From: Syntrophaceae bacterium UBA6112
Lineage (GTDB): Bacteria > Desulfobacterota > Syntrophia > Syntrophales > UBA5619
Assembly (NCBI GenBank): GCA_002423465.1
Contig: DIWG01000027.1
Location: 1-8,850, forward strand
Direction of reading: 5' to 3'
Length of the DNA: 8,850 nucleotides
Shown: positions 1-6,037 of the stretch, in pieces
Layout of the letters: each line of letters begins with the position of its first letter
Position numbering within the stretch: the first letter of the stretch is position 1
Notes under the pieces: generated by a model
Told to the model about the DNA's origin: nothing
Seen by the model: the letters and a program-made list of their open reading frames with translations, nothing else
Databases searched by the model: none
Translations under genes and position numbers: made by a program

Positions 1-20
1 CGGTCGTGAGGCTTGACCAT
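1..20 (+). rRNA. rrl: 23S ribosomal RNA, 3' end (partial)
   Basis: The first 20 bases match the conserved 3' terminus of bacterial 23S rRNA, in which a CGGUCGUGAGGCUUGACC-like segment closes the molecule. The GCTTGACC at 11-18 is the strand that normally pairs with the 5' end of 23S rRNA. A complete 5S gene lies 72 nt downstream in the same direction, as expected for a 16S-23S-5S operon. The rest of the gene lies outside the window. The exact mature 3' end, around position 18-20, cannot be fixed from sequence alone. Confidence 0.75.
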
Positions 21-92
21 AATATTTATGGCTTAATCATGGTGCACTCAGCTTTGACTTCACAATATGCAGTTGCCGCCATTATCGAGATA
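21..92 (+). other. 23S-5S intergenic spacer with processing-type hairpin
   Basis: This is the short spacer between the 23S terminus and the 5S gene. A perfect 6-bp hairpin, CCATAA (17-22) / TTATGG (26-31) with a 3-nt loop, begins at the 23S end. An outer alternative pairs ACCAT (16-20) with ATGGT (39-43). Such helices at the end of 23S are plausible RNase processing sites. No tRNA is present in the spacer. The boundaries depend on the approximate 23S end. Confidence 0.5.
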
Positions 93-209
<117 letters not shown>

Positions 210-218
210 TTTAAATTG

Positions 219-250
219 AAAGCCCCTTCCTAGATGGAAGGGGCTTTTTT
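219..250 (+). terminator. Rho-independent terminator of the rRNA operon
   Basis: A perfect 10-bp stem pairs AGCCCCTTCC (221-230) with GGAAGGGGCT (236-245) around the loop TAGAT. Two A-T pairs extend it at the base, and a run of T residues (245-251) follows. This is a textbook intrinsic terminator 9 nt after 5S, so yebC needs its own promoter or read-through. Confidence 0.93.
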
Positions 251-271
251 TATTTTACATGCAATGCTGGC

Positions 272-300
272 TTGTGCTATGGAGTCAAACCGGTTTTAAC
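272..300 (+). promoter_or_regulatory. weak sigma70-like promoter candidate for yebC-ruvCAB
   Basis: TTGTGC (272-277) and TTTAAC (295-300) are separated by 17 nt, matching the -35 and -10 consensus at 3/6 and 4/6 positions. Transcription would start near 307, leaving a ~21-nt leader that still contains the AGGAG ribosome binding site (313-317). The call rests mainly on position: the rRNA terminator ends at 250 and yebC begins at 328, so a promoter should lie in this gap. Confidence 0.25.
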
Positions 301-327
301 CAAATATAAGACAGGAGAGGAACGGTC

Positions 328-1080
328 ATGTCGGGGCATTCCAAATGGAGTACGATCAAGCGAAAGAAGGGCGCCATCGATTCAAAACGCGGCAAGATCT
401 TCACGAAATTGATCAAGGAAATTACGCTTGCAGCCAGACTGGGCGGCGGCGACCTTGAGGGGAATTCCCGCCTGAGGCAGGCCATCCTGGCGGCAAAGGA
501 AGAGAACATGCCCAAGGACAATATCGACCGTGCCGTCAAGAAGGGCACCGGCGACCAGGCCGGGGCCGCGGCCTATGAAGAGGTGACTTACGAGGGTTAT
601 GGTCCGGCGGGCGTTGCGGTGATTGTCGACGTAATGACGGACAACAAGAACCGAACGGTCGCGGAGATACGGCATATCTTATCCAAGCACGGCGGAAATT
701 TAGGTGAAAACGGCTGCGTGGCCTGGATGTTCGACAAAAAGGGGAGCATCGTTTTCGACAAAAAAGCGGTTGGTGAGGATGCGCTGATGGAGGTCGCGCT
801 GGAAGCAGGCGCGGAAGACGTCCGGGATCAGGAGACCGAGTGGGAGGTGATCACGGATCCGATGGCCTTCGAAGCGGTCAAGAAAATCATCGATCAGAAA
901 GGCTGGAAATATCTGGAGGCGCGCGTCGGCAAGATCCCCCAGAACACGATTAAGCTGGAGGCCGGGAAAGCGGAACAGATGCTCAAACTCATGGAAAAAT
1001 TAGAGGACAACGACGACGTCCAGAATGTCTATGCCAACTTCGACATCCCGGAAGACGTCATGGAAAAGCTGAGCCAGTAG
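328..1080 (+). CDS. yebC: YebC/PmpR (TACO1) family protein
   Basis: The predicted 250-residue protein is close to the usual family length of ~240-250. The N-terminus carries the family signature GHSKW at residues 3-7, followed by the basic KRGKIFTKL segment (20-28) of the first domain. The central TYEGYGPAGVAVIVDVMTD and NKNRT segments lie at about 87-110. The C-terminal domain ends with the DVQNVYANFDI segment near 231-241. The family was long annotated as a transcriptional regulator. More recent work on YebC and mitochondrial TACO1 assigns it a ribosome-associated role in translating difficult sequences such as polyproline; which applies here cannot be told from sequence. The ATG at 328 has AGGAG at 313-317 with good spacing. 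The gene is first in a cluster with ruvC, ruvA and ruvB, a neighbourhood common in bacteria. Its stop codon abuts the longest possible ruvC start. Confidence 0.96.
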   Translation: MSGHSKWSTIKRKKGAIDSKRGKIFTKLIKEITLAARLGGGDLEGNSRLRQAILAAKEENMPKDNIDRAVKKGTGDQAGAAAYEEVTYEGYGPAGVAVIVDVMTDNKNRTVAEIRHILSKHGGNLGENGCVAWMFDKKGSIVFDKKAVGEDALMEVALEAGAEDVRDQETEWEVITDPMAFEAVKKIIDQKGWKYLEARVGKIPQNTIKLEAGKAEQMLKLMEKLEDNDDVQNVYANFDIPEDVMEKLSQ

Positions 1081-1629
1081 GTGGAAAATACCCTTGGACG
1101 GAAAGAAGGACAAATCGTTGGCCGGGATGTCGTGAAGGGGGCGAGTACCTTTAGGGTTCTGGGCATCGATCCGGGCAGTCATGTGACGGGATATGGCGTG
1201 GTGGAGGAGACTGTAACCGGCCTGTCATGCGTCCTCCATGGCGAGATCAAGTCTGTCCGGGGCGCTTCACTCACGAAGTGCCTTCAGACCATCTGCGGCG
1301 GAATTCACGATGTGATCCGCGATGCAGCGCCGGAGGCGCTGGCCATCGAGAGCATTTTTTACGGGAAGAACATCCGAAGTCTGATCAAACAGGGTCATGT
1401 GCGGGGGGTGGCGATCCTGGCCGGGGCGGATGGCGGTGTCCCGATTTACGAATACAGCCCCCTTGAGATCAAAAAGGCGGTAGTCGGTTACGGACGTGCG
1501 GAAAAAGGACAGGTCCAAATGATGGTCCGAGCCATCCTTAAACTTCCGGAACTGCCGCCGCCCGATGCGGCCGATGCGCTGGCCGTCGCAATCTGCCATA
1601 TCCATTTTCGAAAGGCGGATACCCTCTGA
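1081..1629 (+). CDS. ruvC: Holliday junction endodeoxyribonuclease RuvC
   Basis: RuvC is the homodimeric nuclease that cuts Holliday junctions symmetrically after RuvAB branch migration. All four catalytic acidic residues of the RNase H-like fold are visible in the 182-residue reading. D30 is in LGIDPG, E90 in AIESIFYGKN, and D162 and D165 in the C-terminal PDAADALA motif, corresponding to D7, E66, D138 and D141 of E. coli RuvC. The start is uncertain. GTG at 1081 directly follows the yebC stop. A second in-frame GTG at 1132 gives 165 residues, which fits family length better and removes a 17-residue extension of unusual composition. Neither has a convincing ribosome binding site, so translational coupling to yebC is likely. 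The longest form is given here. The stop is separated from ruvA by one base. Confidence 0.94.
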   Translation: MENTLGRKEGQIVGRDVVKGASTFRVLGIDPGSHVTGYGVVEETVTGLSCVLHGEIKSVRGASLTKCLQTICGGIHDVIRDAAPEALAIESIFYGKNIRSLIKQGHVRGVAILAGADGGVPIYEYSPLEIKKAVVGYGRAEKGQVQMMVRAILKLPELPPPDAADALAVAICHIHFRKADTL

Positions 1630-1630
1630 C

Positions 1631-2236
1631 ATGATTGCTCGGCTAAATGGGATTCTCGTTCAGAAATCGGTCACCCATTGCGTGGTAGATGTTCACGGCG
1701 CGGGCTACCGCGTCGTTGTTCCCTTGAGCACCTTCTATGAACTGCCCGAAGCCGGCCTGCCCGTCGTACTCCATATCCATACCCATGTTCGGGAGGATGC
1801 CATCAGCCTCTATGGATTCCATACAGAGCAAGAACGGGAGGTCTTTAAACTGATAATCTCTGTCAGCGGGATCGGTCCCAAACTGGCTGTAAATGTTCTT
1901 TCGGGTATTTCAGCGGAAGAGTGGATCCGGGCGGTCGCGGTGGAGGATCTGAAACGCCTGACCGGGATCCCGGGAGTGGGCCGCAAGATGGCCGAGAGGA
2001 TGATCCTCGAACTGAAGGACAAGGCGGTGAATCTCGGCAGTGAGGTTGACCCGGTCGGGGGTCCGGCGGTCCGAACAGGGGAACAGGTAAAAGAGGACGC
2101 ACTGTCCGCTCTCGTGAATCTTGGCTACAAGGGATCTTCGGCCAGGGATGCCGTTGAAAAAATCATGAAGGAAGCGCCGGAACCCCTTCCCCTCGACCGT
2201 ATTTTGAAGAAGGCGCTCCACATTCTTGCCGGGTGA
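1631..2236 (+). CDS. ruvA: Holliday junction branch migration protein RuvA
   Basis: RuvA binds the four-way junction as a tetramer and loads the RuvB motor. The 201-residue length is close to E. coli RuvA (203). The N-terminal OB-fold domain begins with the typical MIARLNGILV. E55-D56 occupy the acidic-pin positions that separate strands at the crossover. Two helix-hairpin-helix DNA-binding motifs follow: VSGIGPKLAVNVL (78-90) and LTGIPGVGRKMAERM (110-124). After a flexible linker (about 135-152), domain III (153-201) contains the ALSALVNLGYK segment that contacts RuvB. ATG at 1631 was chosen because it matches the family N-terminus. The frame stays open upstream to 1565 but that part only overlaps ruvC. 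An AAAGGCGG sequence at 1611-1618 may serve as ribosome binding site. The one-base gap to ruvC indicates an operon. Confidence 0.97.
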   Translation: MIARLNGILVQKSVTHCVVDVHGAGYRVVVPLSTFYELPEAGLPVVLHIHTHVREDAISLYGFHTEQEREVFKLIISVSGIGPKLAVNVLSGISAEEWIRAVAVEDLKRLTGIPGVGRKMAERMILELKDKAVNLGSEVDPVGGPAVRTGEQVKEDALSALVNLGYKGSSARDAVEKIMKEAPEPLPLDRILKKALHILAG

Positions 2237-2303
2237 GGTCGGCAGCTTTGCAATAAATATGCTGCTCGGCACTGGAAATAAGCAGTAAGGGTGATGATCT
2301 AAA

Positions 2304-3353
2304 GTGAAAAAAGTCGATTCCACGAGCATCTCAGTCAAGAATCCACTGACCGTCCCGCAGGGGATCGAAGAGGATGAAGGGTATGATGTTTCCCTGCGCC
2401 CGAAAAATCTGTCGGAGTACATCGGTCAGGAGAAAATCAAGCAGAACCTCTCCGTTTTCATCGAGGCGGCAAAACAGCGTCAAGAGTCCCTCGATCACGT
2501 TCTCCTCTATGGTCCTCCCGGCCTCGGAAAGACAACCCTTGCGTATATCATGGCCCGGGAGATGGGGGTGGATATCAAAGTGACATCCGGACCGGTGATC
2601 GAAAGACCGGGGGATCTGGCCGCCATTCTGACGAATCTGCACGAAAAAGATGTTCTATTCATCGATGAGATCCATCGCCTGTCCCATGTTGTGGAAGAAA
2701 TCCTCTATCCGGCGATGGAAGATTTTCACATCGACATTCTGATCGGCCAGGGTCCGTCGGCGCGGTCGATGAAGCTTGAGATACCCAAATTCACCCTGAT
2801 CGGCGCTACAACCCGGGCAGGACTTCTGACCTCGCCGCTGCGCGATCGCTTTGGCATGAGTTTCCGGTTCGAATTTTATACACCGGAGGAACTGGCCGTC
2901 ATCATCCGCCGGTCGGCCAGGATCCTCTCCGTGAATATTGTCGAGGACGGTGCGGTGGAGATGGCCTGTCGTTCCCGGGGGACGCCGAGGATTGCCAACC
3001 GCCTGCTTCGGCGGGTCAGAGATTTTGCCCAAGTCCGGGCCGAGGGACAGATCACCCGGGAGGTGGCGGTGAACGCCCTTGCGATGTTCGAGGTGGATGA
3101 AAAAGGGTTCGATCACATGGATCGGACCATATTGCTAACGGTGATCGACAAGTTTGATGGCGGTCCCGTGGGAATCGACAACCTCTCCTCGGCGATCGGC
3201 GAGGAGAGGGCGACGATCGAAGACGTTTATGAACCTTACCTGATCCAGGAGGGCTATCTTCAGCGGACGGCGCGGGGGCGGATTGCGACCCGGCGGGCCT
3301 ACGAACATTTCAGTCGGCAATGGGTATCCGACAATCAAAAGGAACTCTTCTGA
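2304..3353 (+). CDS. ruvB: Holliday junction branch migration ATPase RuvB
   Basis: RuvB is the hexameric AAA+ motor that pulls DNA through the RuvA-bound junction. The 349-residue protein shows the N-terminal LRPKNLSEYIGQ box (31-42) and Walker A GPPGLGKT (70-77). Walker B is VLFIDE (117-122), and sensor 1 is TLIGATT (164-170), followed by the LRDRFG segment (179-184) with the arginine finger. Sensor 2 is in GTPRIANR (226-233). The C-terminal winged-helix domain (about 265-335) contains the DRTIL and GPVGIDNLSSAIGE segments. The start is GTG at 2304, preceded by AAGGGTGA (2287-2294) at good spacing. The 67-nt gap after ruvA holds only a weak GCAGC/GCTGC inverted repeat and no terminator, so the genes are probably co-transcribed. 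The stop lies 2 bases before queH. Confidence 0.98.
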   Translation: MKKVDSTSISVKNPLTVPQGIEEDEGYDVSLRPKNLSEYIGQEKIKQNLSVFIEAAKQRQESLDHVLLYGPPGLGKTTLAYIMAREMGVDIKVTSGPVIERPGDLAAILTNLHEKDVLFIDEIHRLSHVVEEILYPAMEDFHIDILIGQGPSARSMKLEIPKFTLIGATTRAGLLTSPLRDRFGMSFRFEFYTPEELAVIIRRSARILSVNIVEDGAVEMACRSRGTPRIANRLLRRVRDFAQVRAEGQITREVAVNALAMFEVDEKGFDHMDRTILLTVIDKFDGGPVGIDNLSSAIGEERATIEDVYEPYLIQEGYLQRTARGRIATRRAYEHFSRQWVSDNQKELF

Positions 3354-3355
3354 GA

Positions 3356-3973
3356 ATGGCCGCCGAAGCAGGACCCCTGACCCGGAATCCGGTTTGTAAA
3401 TCGACCTTGAAAATATTGCTCCATATCTGCTGCGCCCCGTGTACGATCTATCCGCTTCGGATCCTCCGGAGGGAGGGGAAGGAAGTTTGCGGTGTCTTCT
3501 ATAACCCCAACATTCATCCTTATCTAGAGTATCGAAGACGCCTCGATACACTGAAGTCTTATGCCGACAGAGAAGGGCTCACGGTCATCCAAGGGGAGGA
3601 CTATCCCCTCGATCTGTTTTTCCGACAGATTGCCTTCCGAGAGGGAGAACGTTGCCGGCACTGCTATCATCTTCGGCTTTCGCACGTCGCACGGCTTGCG
3701 AAAGAGGGCCATTTTGACGCATTTACGACCACCCTCCTCTACAGTCGCTTCCAGAAACATGATCTCATCCTTGAGATTGGTGAGAACGTTGCCGGGACCC
3801 AGGGTATTCCCTTCTTCTATAGGGATTTCCGCGAAGGCTGGTCCGAAGGGGTTCGGGTATCAAAGGAAATCGGGATGTACCGGCAGCCCTATTGCGGTTG
3901 CATCTACAGCGAAAAGGAACGGAACTGTCGCAACCTTGGGAATAAGAAAGGCGGCAAGTCTCCATCCATGTAA
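3356..3973 (+). CDS. queH: epoxyqueuosine reductase QueH (DUF208)
   Basis: QueH performs the last step of queuosine synthesis, reducing epoxyqueuosine to queuosine in the tRNA anticodon. It is unrelated to the cobalamin enzyme QueG. The predicted protein has 205 residues. The family hallmark LLHICCAPC is at 21-29, with cysteines C25, C26 and C29. A second cysteine pair, C100 and C103, lies in the CRHCYHLRL segment, and C180/C182 form a YCGC motif. These are the expected metal and iron-sulfur ligands. The conserved RFQKHDLI segment is at 131-138. ATG at 3356 is chosen because AAAAGGA (3337-3343) precedes it at about 12 nt and it sits just after the ruvB stop. An upstream ATG at 3320 would overlap ruvB. 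A TTG at 3407 would give the more compact MKILLH start seen in many relatives. QueH acts in the cytosol, so its place after ruvB probably reflects co-transcription rather than a recombination role. Confidence 0.92.
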   Translation: MAAEAGPLTRNPVCKSTLKILLHICCAPCTIYPLRILRREGKEVCGVFYNPNIHPYLEYRRRLDTLKSYADREGLTVIQGEDYPLDLFFRQIAFREGERCRHCYHLRLSHVARLAKEGHFDAFTTTLLYSRFQKHDLILEIGENVAGTQGIPFFYRDFREGWSEGVRVSKEIGMYRQPYCGCIYSEKERNCRNLGNKKGGKSPSM

Positions 3974-4235
3974 TTTCGCTTCAAACCCAACACGACCGAA
4001 AGGCAGGGGCCCAGCACCGGATGTGTCATTTTCAACACAGTCCCAAAATCGGCCTCTCTTTCATCGGCACTGTTATCGGAGGTTCCGTTGTAAAATTATC
4101 CAGATTTTGAATGGTTAGAAGTATTTTGTCTTATTTTTGAAAATTCACCGGAGATGGTGCGGATATTGCTGTATCAGTCAACGCGAAAGGTCTGATCAAA
4201 GGCCGGTTCGAAATCATCTGTGTGAATGGGTGCAC
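3974..4235. other. intergenic gap between queH and lpxC
   Basis: This 262-nt gap holds no convincing gene. It is more AT-rich in its middle (about 4086-4145) than the flanking genes, as expected for a promoter region. The only hairpin seen is TGTGT (4022-4026) / ACACA (4035-4039), and it has no following T run, so no intrinsic terminator for the queH operon was found. The lpxC frame is open upstream to an ATG at 4137, but the added 33 residues (rich in C, W and R) do not resemble LpxC. Confidence 0.5.
4138..4167 (+). promoter_or_regulatory. possible lpxC promoter
   Basis: TTGAAA (4138-4143) and GATATT (4162-4167) are separated by 18 nt in the AT-rich part of the gap before lpxC. They match the sigma70 boxes at 4/6 and 4/6 positions. 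Transcription would start near 4174, giving a leader of about 60 nt. This is a pattern match only; other AT-rich hexamers nearby are nearly as good. Confidence 0.22.
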
Positions 4236-5183
4236 ATGTTTTTACAAAGAACGCTAAAGCACGATATCGCTTGCAAAAGTATAGGGTTGCATTCCGGGAG
4301 AAAGGTCGGAATGGTCATCCGGCCTGCCGGTGTCGATGAAGGGATCGTTTTCGTTCGTGGGGATCTGTCGGGGAACAATCGGATTAAGGCGAATGTGCAC
4401 AACGTGCGGGACACGACGCTTGCCACCACCCTGGGTCTTAATGGTGTGACGGTTTCCACGGTGGAGCACTTGATGTCCGCCTTCAGCGGTATGGGTGTGG
4501 ACAACGCGATCGTCGAGGTAGACGCCCCGGAGGTGCCGATCATGGACGGAAGCGCCCGCCCATTCGTCGATCTCCTCAAAGATGTCGGAACGCATGTCCA
4601 GGGCAAAGGAAAGAAACTGCTGGTCATCAAAGAAAAGATTGCCGTTTCCGATGGGGAGGGAACGGCGATGTTTCTTCCTTCCGCAGAATTCCGTATCACC
4701 TACAAGATTGAATTTAAGCACCCGGCAATCGGTATTCAATCTTATGAGATGAATTTCTCGGATGTTTCTTATGAGAAGGAGATCTGCGAGGCGAGAACGT
4801 TTGGTTTTCTGCGGGACGTCGAATATCTTCAGGCCAAGGGTCTGGCTCTCGGGGGATCCCTGAAGAACGCCGTTGTCATGGATGACCACCGGATTATCAA
4901 CAAGGATGGGCTCCGCTTCCCGGATGAATTCGTGAAACACAAGATCCTCGATGCGATTGGTGACCTTTCTCTGCTGGGAATTCCGATCATCGGTCATTTT
5001 ATCGCCTGCAAATCAGGTCACCGCCTGAACAATCTGCTCCTGAAAGAACTCTTGATCCGGAAAGAATGTTGGGCATTGCTGAGCCGCTTCAGCAAAGAAG
5101 GGCTGTTGAATGAGCTGACGTCCCTGCGTGTACCGTCGTTCCAGGTCCTCGACTCCGCCCCTGCGACGCCGTTTGCGATATGA
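4236..5183 (+). CDS. lpxC: UDP-3-O-acyl-N-acetylglucosamine deacetylase LpxC
   Basis: LpxC is the zinc-dependent deacetylase that commits UDP-3-O-acyl-GlcNAc to lipid A synthesis in the cytoplasm of Gram-negative bacteria. The 315-residue protein begins with the typical QRTLK and SIGLHSG segments (4-8, 16-21). The catalytic base and first zinc ligand, E77-H78, lie in STVEHLMSAFSGMGVDN. The highly conserved VDAPEVPIMDGSARPFV follows at 95-111. The remaining zinc ligands, H235 and D239, are in KHKILDAIGDL, and the active-site H262 is in GHRLNN. Spacing matches E. coli H79, H238, D242 and H265. ATG at 4236 is chosen by homology. GTG at 4230 is an alternative, and neither has a strong ribosome binding site. 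The gene stands alone with gaps on both sides, unlike the usual dcw-cluster or lpxD-fabZ-lpxA placement. Confidence 0.97.
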   Translation: MFLQRTLKHDIACKSIGLHSGRKVGMVIRPAGVDEGIVFVRGDLSGNNRIKANVHNVRDTTLATTLGLNGVTVSTVEHLMSAFSGMGVDNAIVEVDAPEVPIMDGSARPFVDLLKDVGTHVQGKGKKLLVIKEKIAVSDGEGTAMFLPSAEFRITYKIEFKHPAIGIQSYEMNFSDVSYEKEICEARTFGFLRDVEYLQAKGLALGGSLKNAVVMDDHRIINKDGLRFPDEFVKHKILDAIGDLSLLGIPIIGHFIACKSGHRLNNLLLKELLIRKECWALLSRFSKEGLLNELTSLRVPSFQVLDSAPATPFAI

Positions 5184-5204
5184 TGGACAGTCTCTCGCTG
5201 TATT

Positions 5205-5374
5205 GACCGAGATGACAGCTTAAATCCGCAAGCCCCGTCTTGCAAGCGGGGATCAAGGGCGAAATATACCACAGACCGATTCCTTGCCGGAAAACCCTAT
5301 CCTGTAGGCGGGCAGCTTCACGTAAGCATCGGCAACCCGGCCCACAAATAGGTCTTGCTTTTTAAACCCTACTC
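5205..5374 (-). ncRNA. candidate structured RNA (6S-like rod), strand tentative
   Basis: This gene-free segment contains a nested series of complementary segments spanning about 170 nt. From outside in they are 5209-5212/5373-5376, 5220-5224/5361-5365, 5242-5246/5354-5358 (GCAAG/CTTGC), 5257-5260/5340-5343 (GGGC/GCCC) and 5276-5280/5328-5332 (CCGAT/ATCGG). The apical part is a compact three-way junction with two 4-bp hairpins, 5296-5299/5305-5308 and 5315-5318/5324-5327. Between the GCAAG and GGGC helices is a symmetric 10 x 10 nt internal loop, recalling the open central bubble of 6S RNA. Read on the minus strand, a good promoter (5379-5408) would start the RNA at its outer end. The 3' side has CCTTGATCC and CATCTCGG, similar to the 3' arm of E. 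coli 6S as I remember it. Stems are short and there is no clear terminator. A plus-strand element is an alternative. Confidence 0.35.
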
Positions 5375-5383
5375 TCTTAGTAT
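5355..5383 (+). promoter_or_regulatory. candidate promoter for DUF4390-ntrY-ntrX
   Basis: TTGCTT (5355-5360) and TAGTAT (5378-5383) are separated by 17 nt, with 3/6 and 4/6 matches to the sigma70 boxes. Transcription would start near 5390, leaving an ~80-nt leader before the ATG at 5471. The -10 box overlaps the minus-strand -10 box of the divergent candidate promoter, so the two would compete. Confidence 0.35.
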
Positions 5384-5408
5384 ACCCGCCGAACACTCAA
5401 CATAACAA
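5379..5408 (-). promoter_or_regulatory. minus-strand sigma70-like promoter for the candidate ncRNA
   Basis: On the minus strand, TTGTTA (plus-strand 5403-5408) and TATACT (5379-5384) are separated by 18 nt and match the consensus at 4/6 and 5/6 positions. This is the best promoter-like match I found in the window. It points away from the DUF4390 gene into the structured region, with a start expected near 5371-5374. No minus-strand protein gene follows it, which is why a non-coding transcript is proposed. Confidence 0.4.
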
Positions 5409-5470
5409 ATAAATTGATCATTTCGCGATGTAAGCCGACCGCTGATTGGCGGGGGGCATAAGGAATCTGC

Positions 5471-6037
5471 ATGTTGAAACGGATATTGTATCGCTCCATT
5501 TTTCTTATTTTCCTGATCTTTATTGTTTTTTTACCTTCACTTTCCGCGGATAACGCGGGGATCCGTGACATCCTGGTTACGAACAACGCAAACCATGTTC
5601 TGGTTTATGCACGGGTGACGAACAGCTTCACGAAAGATATTGAAGCCGCAATTATGGCGGGTGTTCCGACCACTTTTACATTTCTCCTGGACCTCTTTCA
5701 GGAGCGTTCCTGGTGGTTGGACCGAAAGCTGAGCCGTACGACCGTCCGCTACACGATCAAATACGACAACGTAAAGAAGCTTTTTCTGGTTTCTGCCGAT
5801 GGGGAAAAGGAGGCAAACTCCTTCCCGGATTTTGAAAGCGCCAAACGGGCGATGACCGATCTGAACGGCGTTCCGGTGGCACAACTCAAAACATTGAAGA
5901 GAAACGAAAATTATTATGTGCTGATCAAGGCAAAGCTTGACAAGGTCCGATTGCCGCTCCACATGGAGTATGTTTTCTTTTTTGTTTCTCTCTGGGATTT
6001 TGAAACCGATTGGTACCGAGAGAGGTTCTTCTACTGA
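5471..6037 (+). CDS. DUF4390 domain protein, exported, partner of NtrY
   Basis: The predicted protein has 188 residues. The N-terminus is a signal peptide or membrane anchor: basic K3/R4/R8, a hydrophobic stretch at 9-22, and a possible SLSA cleavage site ending at A26, with no lipoprotein cysteine. The rest is a beta-rich domain resembling DUF4390: a variant of the 'V/L-Y-A-R-V-T-N-S-F' strand at 44-53, ERSWW-LDRKLSR at 78-89, a YTIKYDN strand (94-100), and a C-terminal FFVSLWDFETDWYRERF segment (170-187). DUF4390 has no known biochemical function. The family is repeatedly found directly upstream of ntrY, which suggests an envelope accessory or signal-input role (inference). AAGGA at 5460-5464 is an ideal ribosome binding site for ATG 5471. 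The stop overlaps the next start (TGATG), so translational coupling with the kinase is likely. Confidence 0.8.
   Translation: MLKRILYRSIFLIFLIFIVFLPSLSADNAGIRDILVTNNANHVLVYARVTNSFTKDIEAAIMAGVPTTFTFLLDLFQERSWWLDRKLSRTTVRYTIKYDNVKKLFLVSADGEKEANSFPDFESAKRAMTDLNGVPVAQLKTLKRNENYYVLIKAKLDKVRLPLHMEYVFFFVSLWDFETDWYRERFFY

Noticed and set aside
54..85. Promoter-like TTGACT (54-59) with CATTAT (80-85) just before 5S
   Set aside because: The spacing is 20 nt and the position is inside the rRNA operon, where 5S is co-transcribed with 23S.
1565..1630. Upstream extension of ruvA
   Set aside because: The added 22 residues only overlap the ruvC end, whereas ATG 1631 gives the family-typical N-terminus and length.
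4022..4039. TGTGT/ACACA hairpin as terminator after queH
   Set aside because: The stem is only 5 bp and no T run follows.
3561..4118. Plus-strand frame (185 codons) overlapping queH and running into the gap
   Set aside because: It overlaps a well-supported queH in another frame; the translation is low-complexity and R/P/S-rich without homology I recognise.
4137..4235. N-terminal extension of LpxC from ATG 4137
   Set aside because: The extra residues are Cys/Trp/Arg-rich and unlike LpxC; ATG 4236 aligns with known starts.
4254..4997. Long minus-strand open frame (247 codons) opposite lpxC
   Set aside because: It lies entirely opposite a strongly conserved lpxC, has no recognisable motifs and no ribosome binding site; it is a by-product of codon bias on the coding strand.
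5226..5345. Known riboswitch (cyclic di-GMP, cobalamin, glycine, THF) in the lpxC-DUF4390 gap
   Set aside because: None of the conserved core sequences I know for these classes is present, although the region is clearly structured.
5445..5463. Possible sigma-54 -24/-12 site (TTGGC ... GC) before the DUF4390 gene
   Set aside because: The GG and GC elements are not at the required 10-nt separation, and the segment overlaps the ribosome binding site region.
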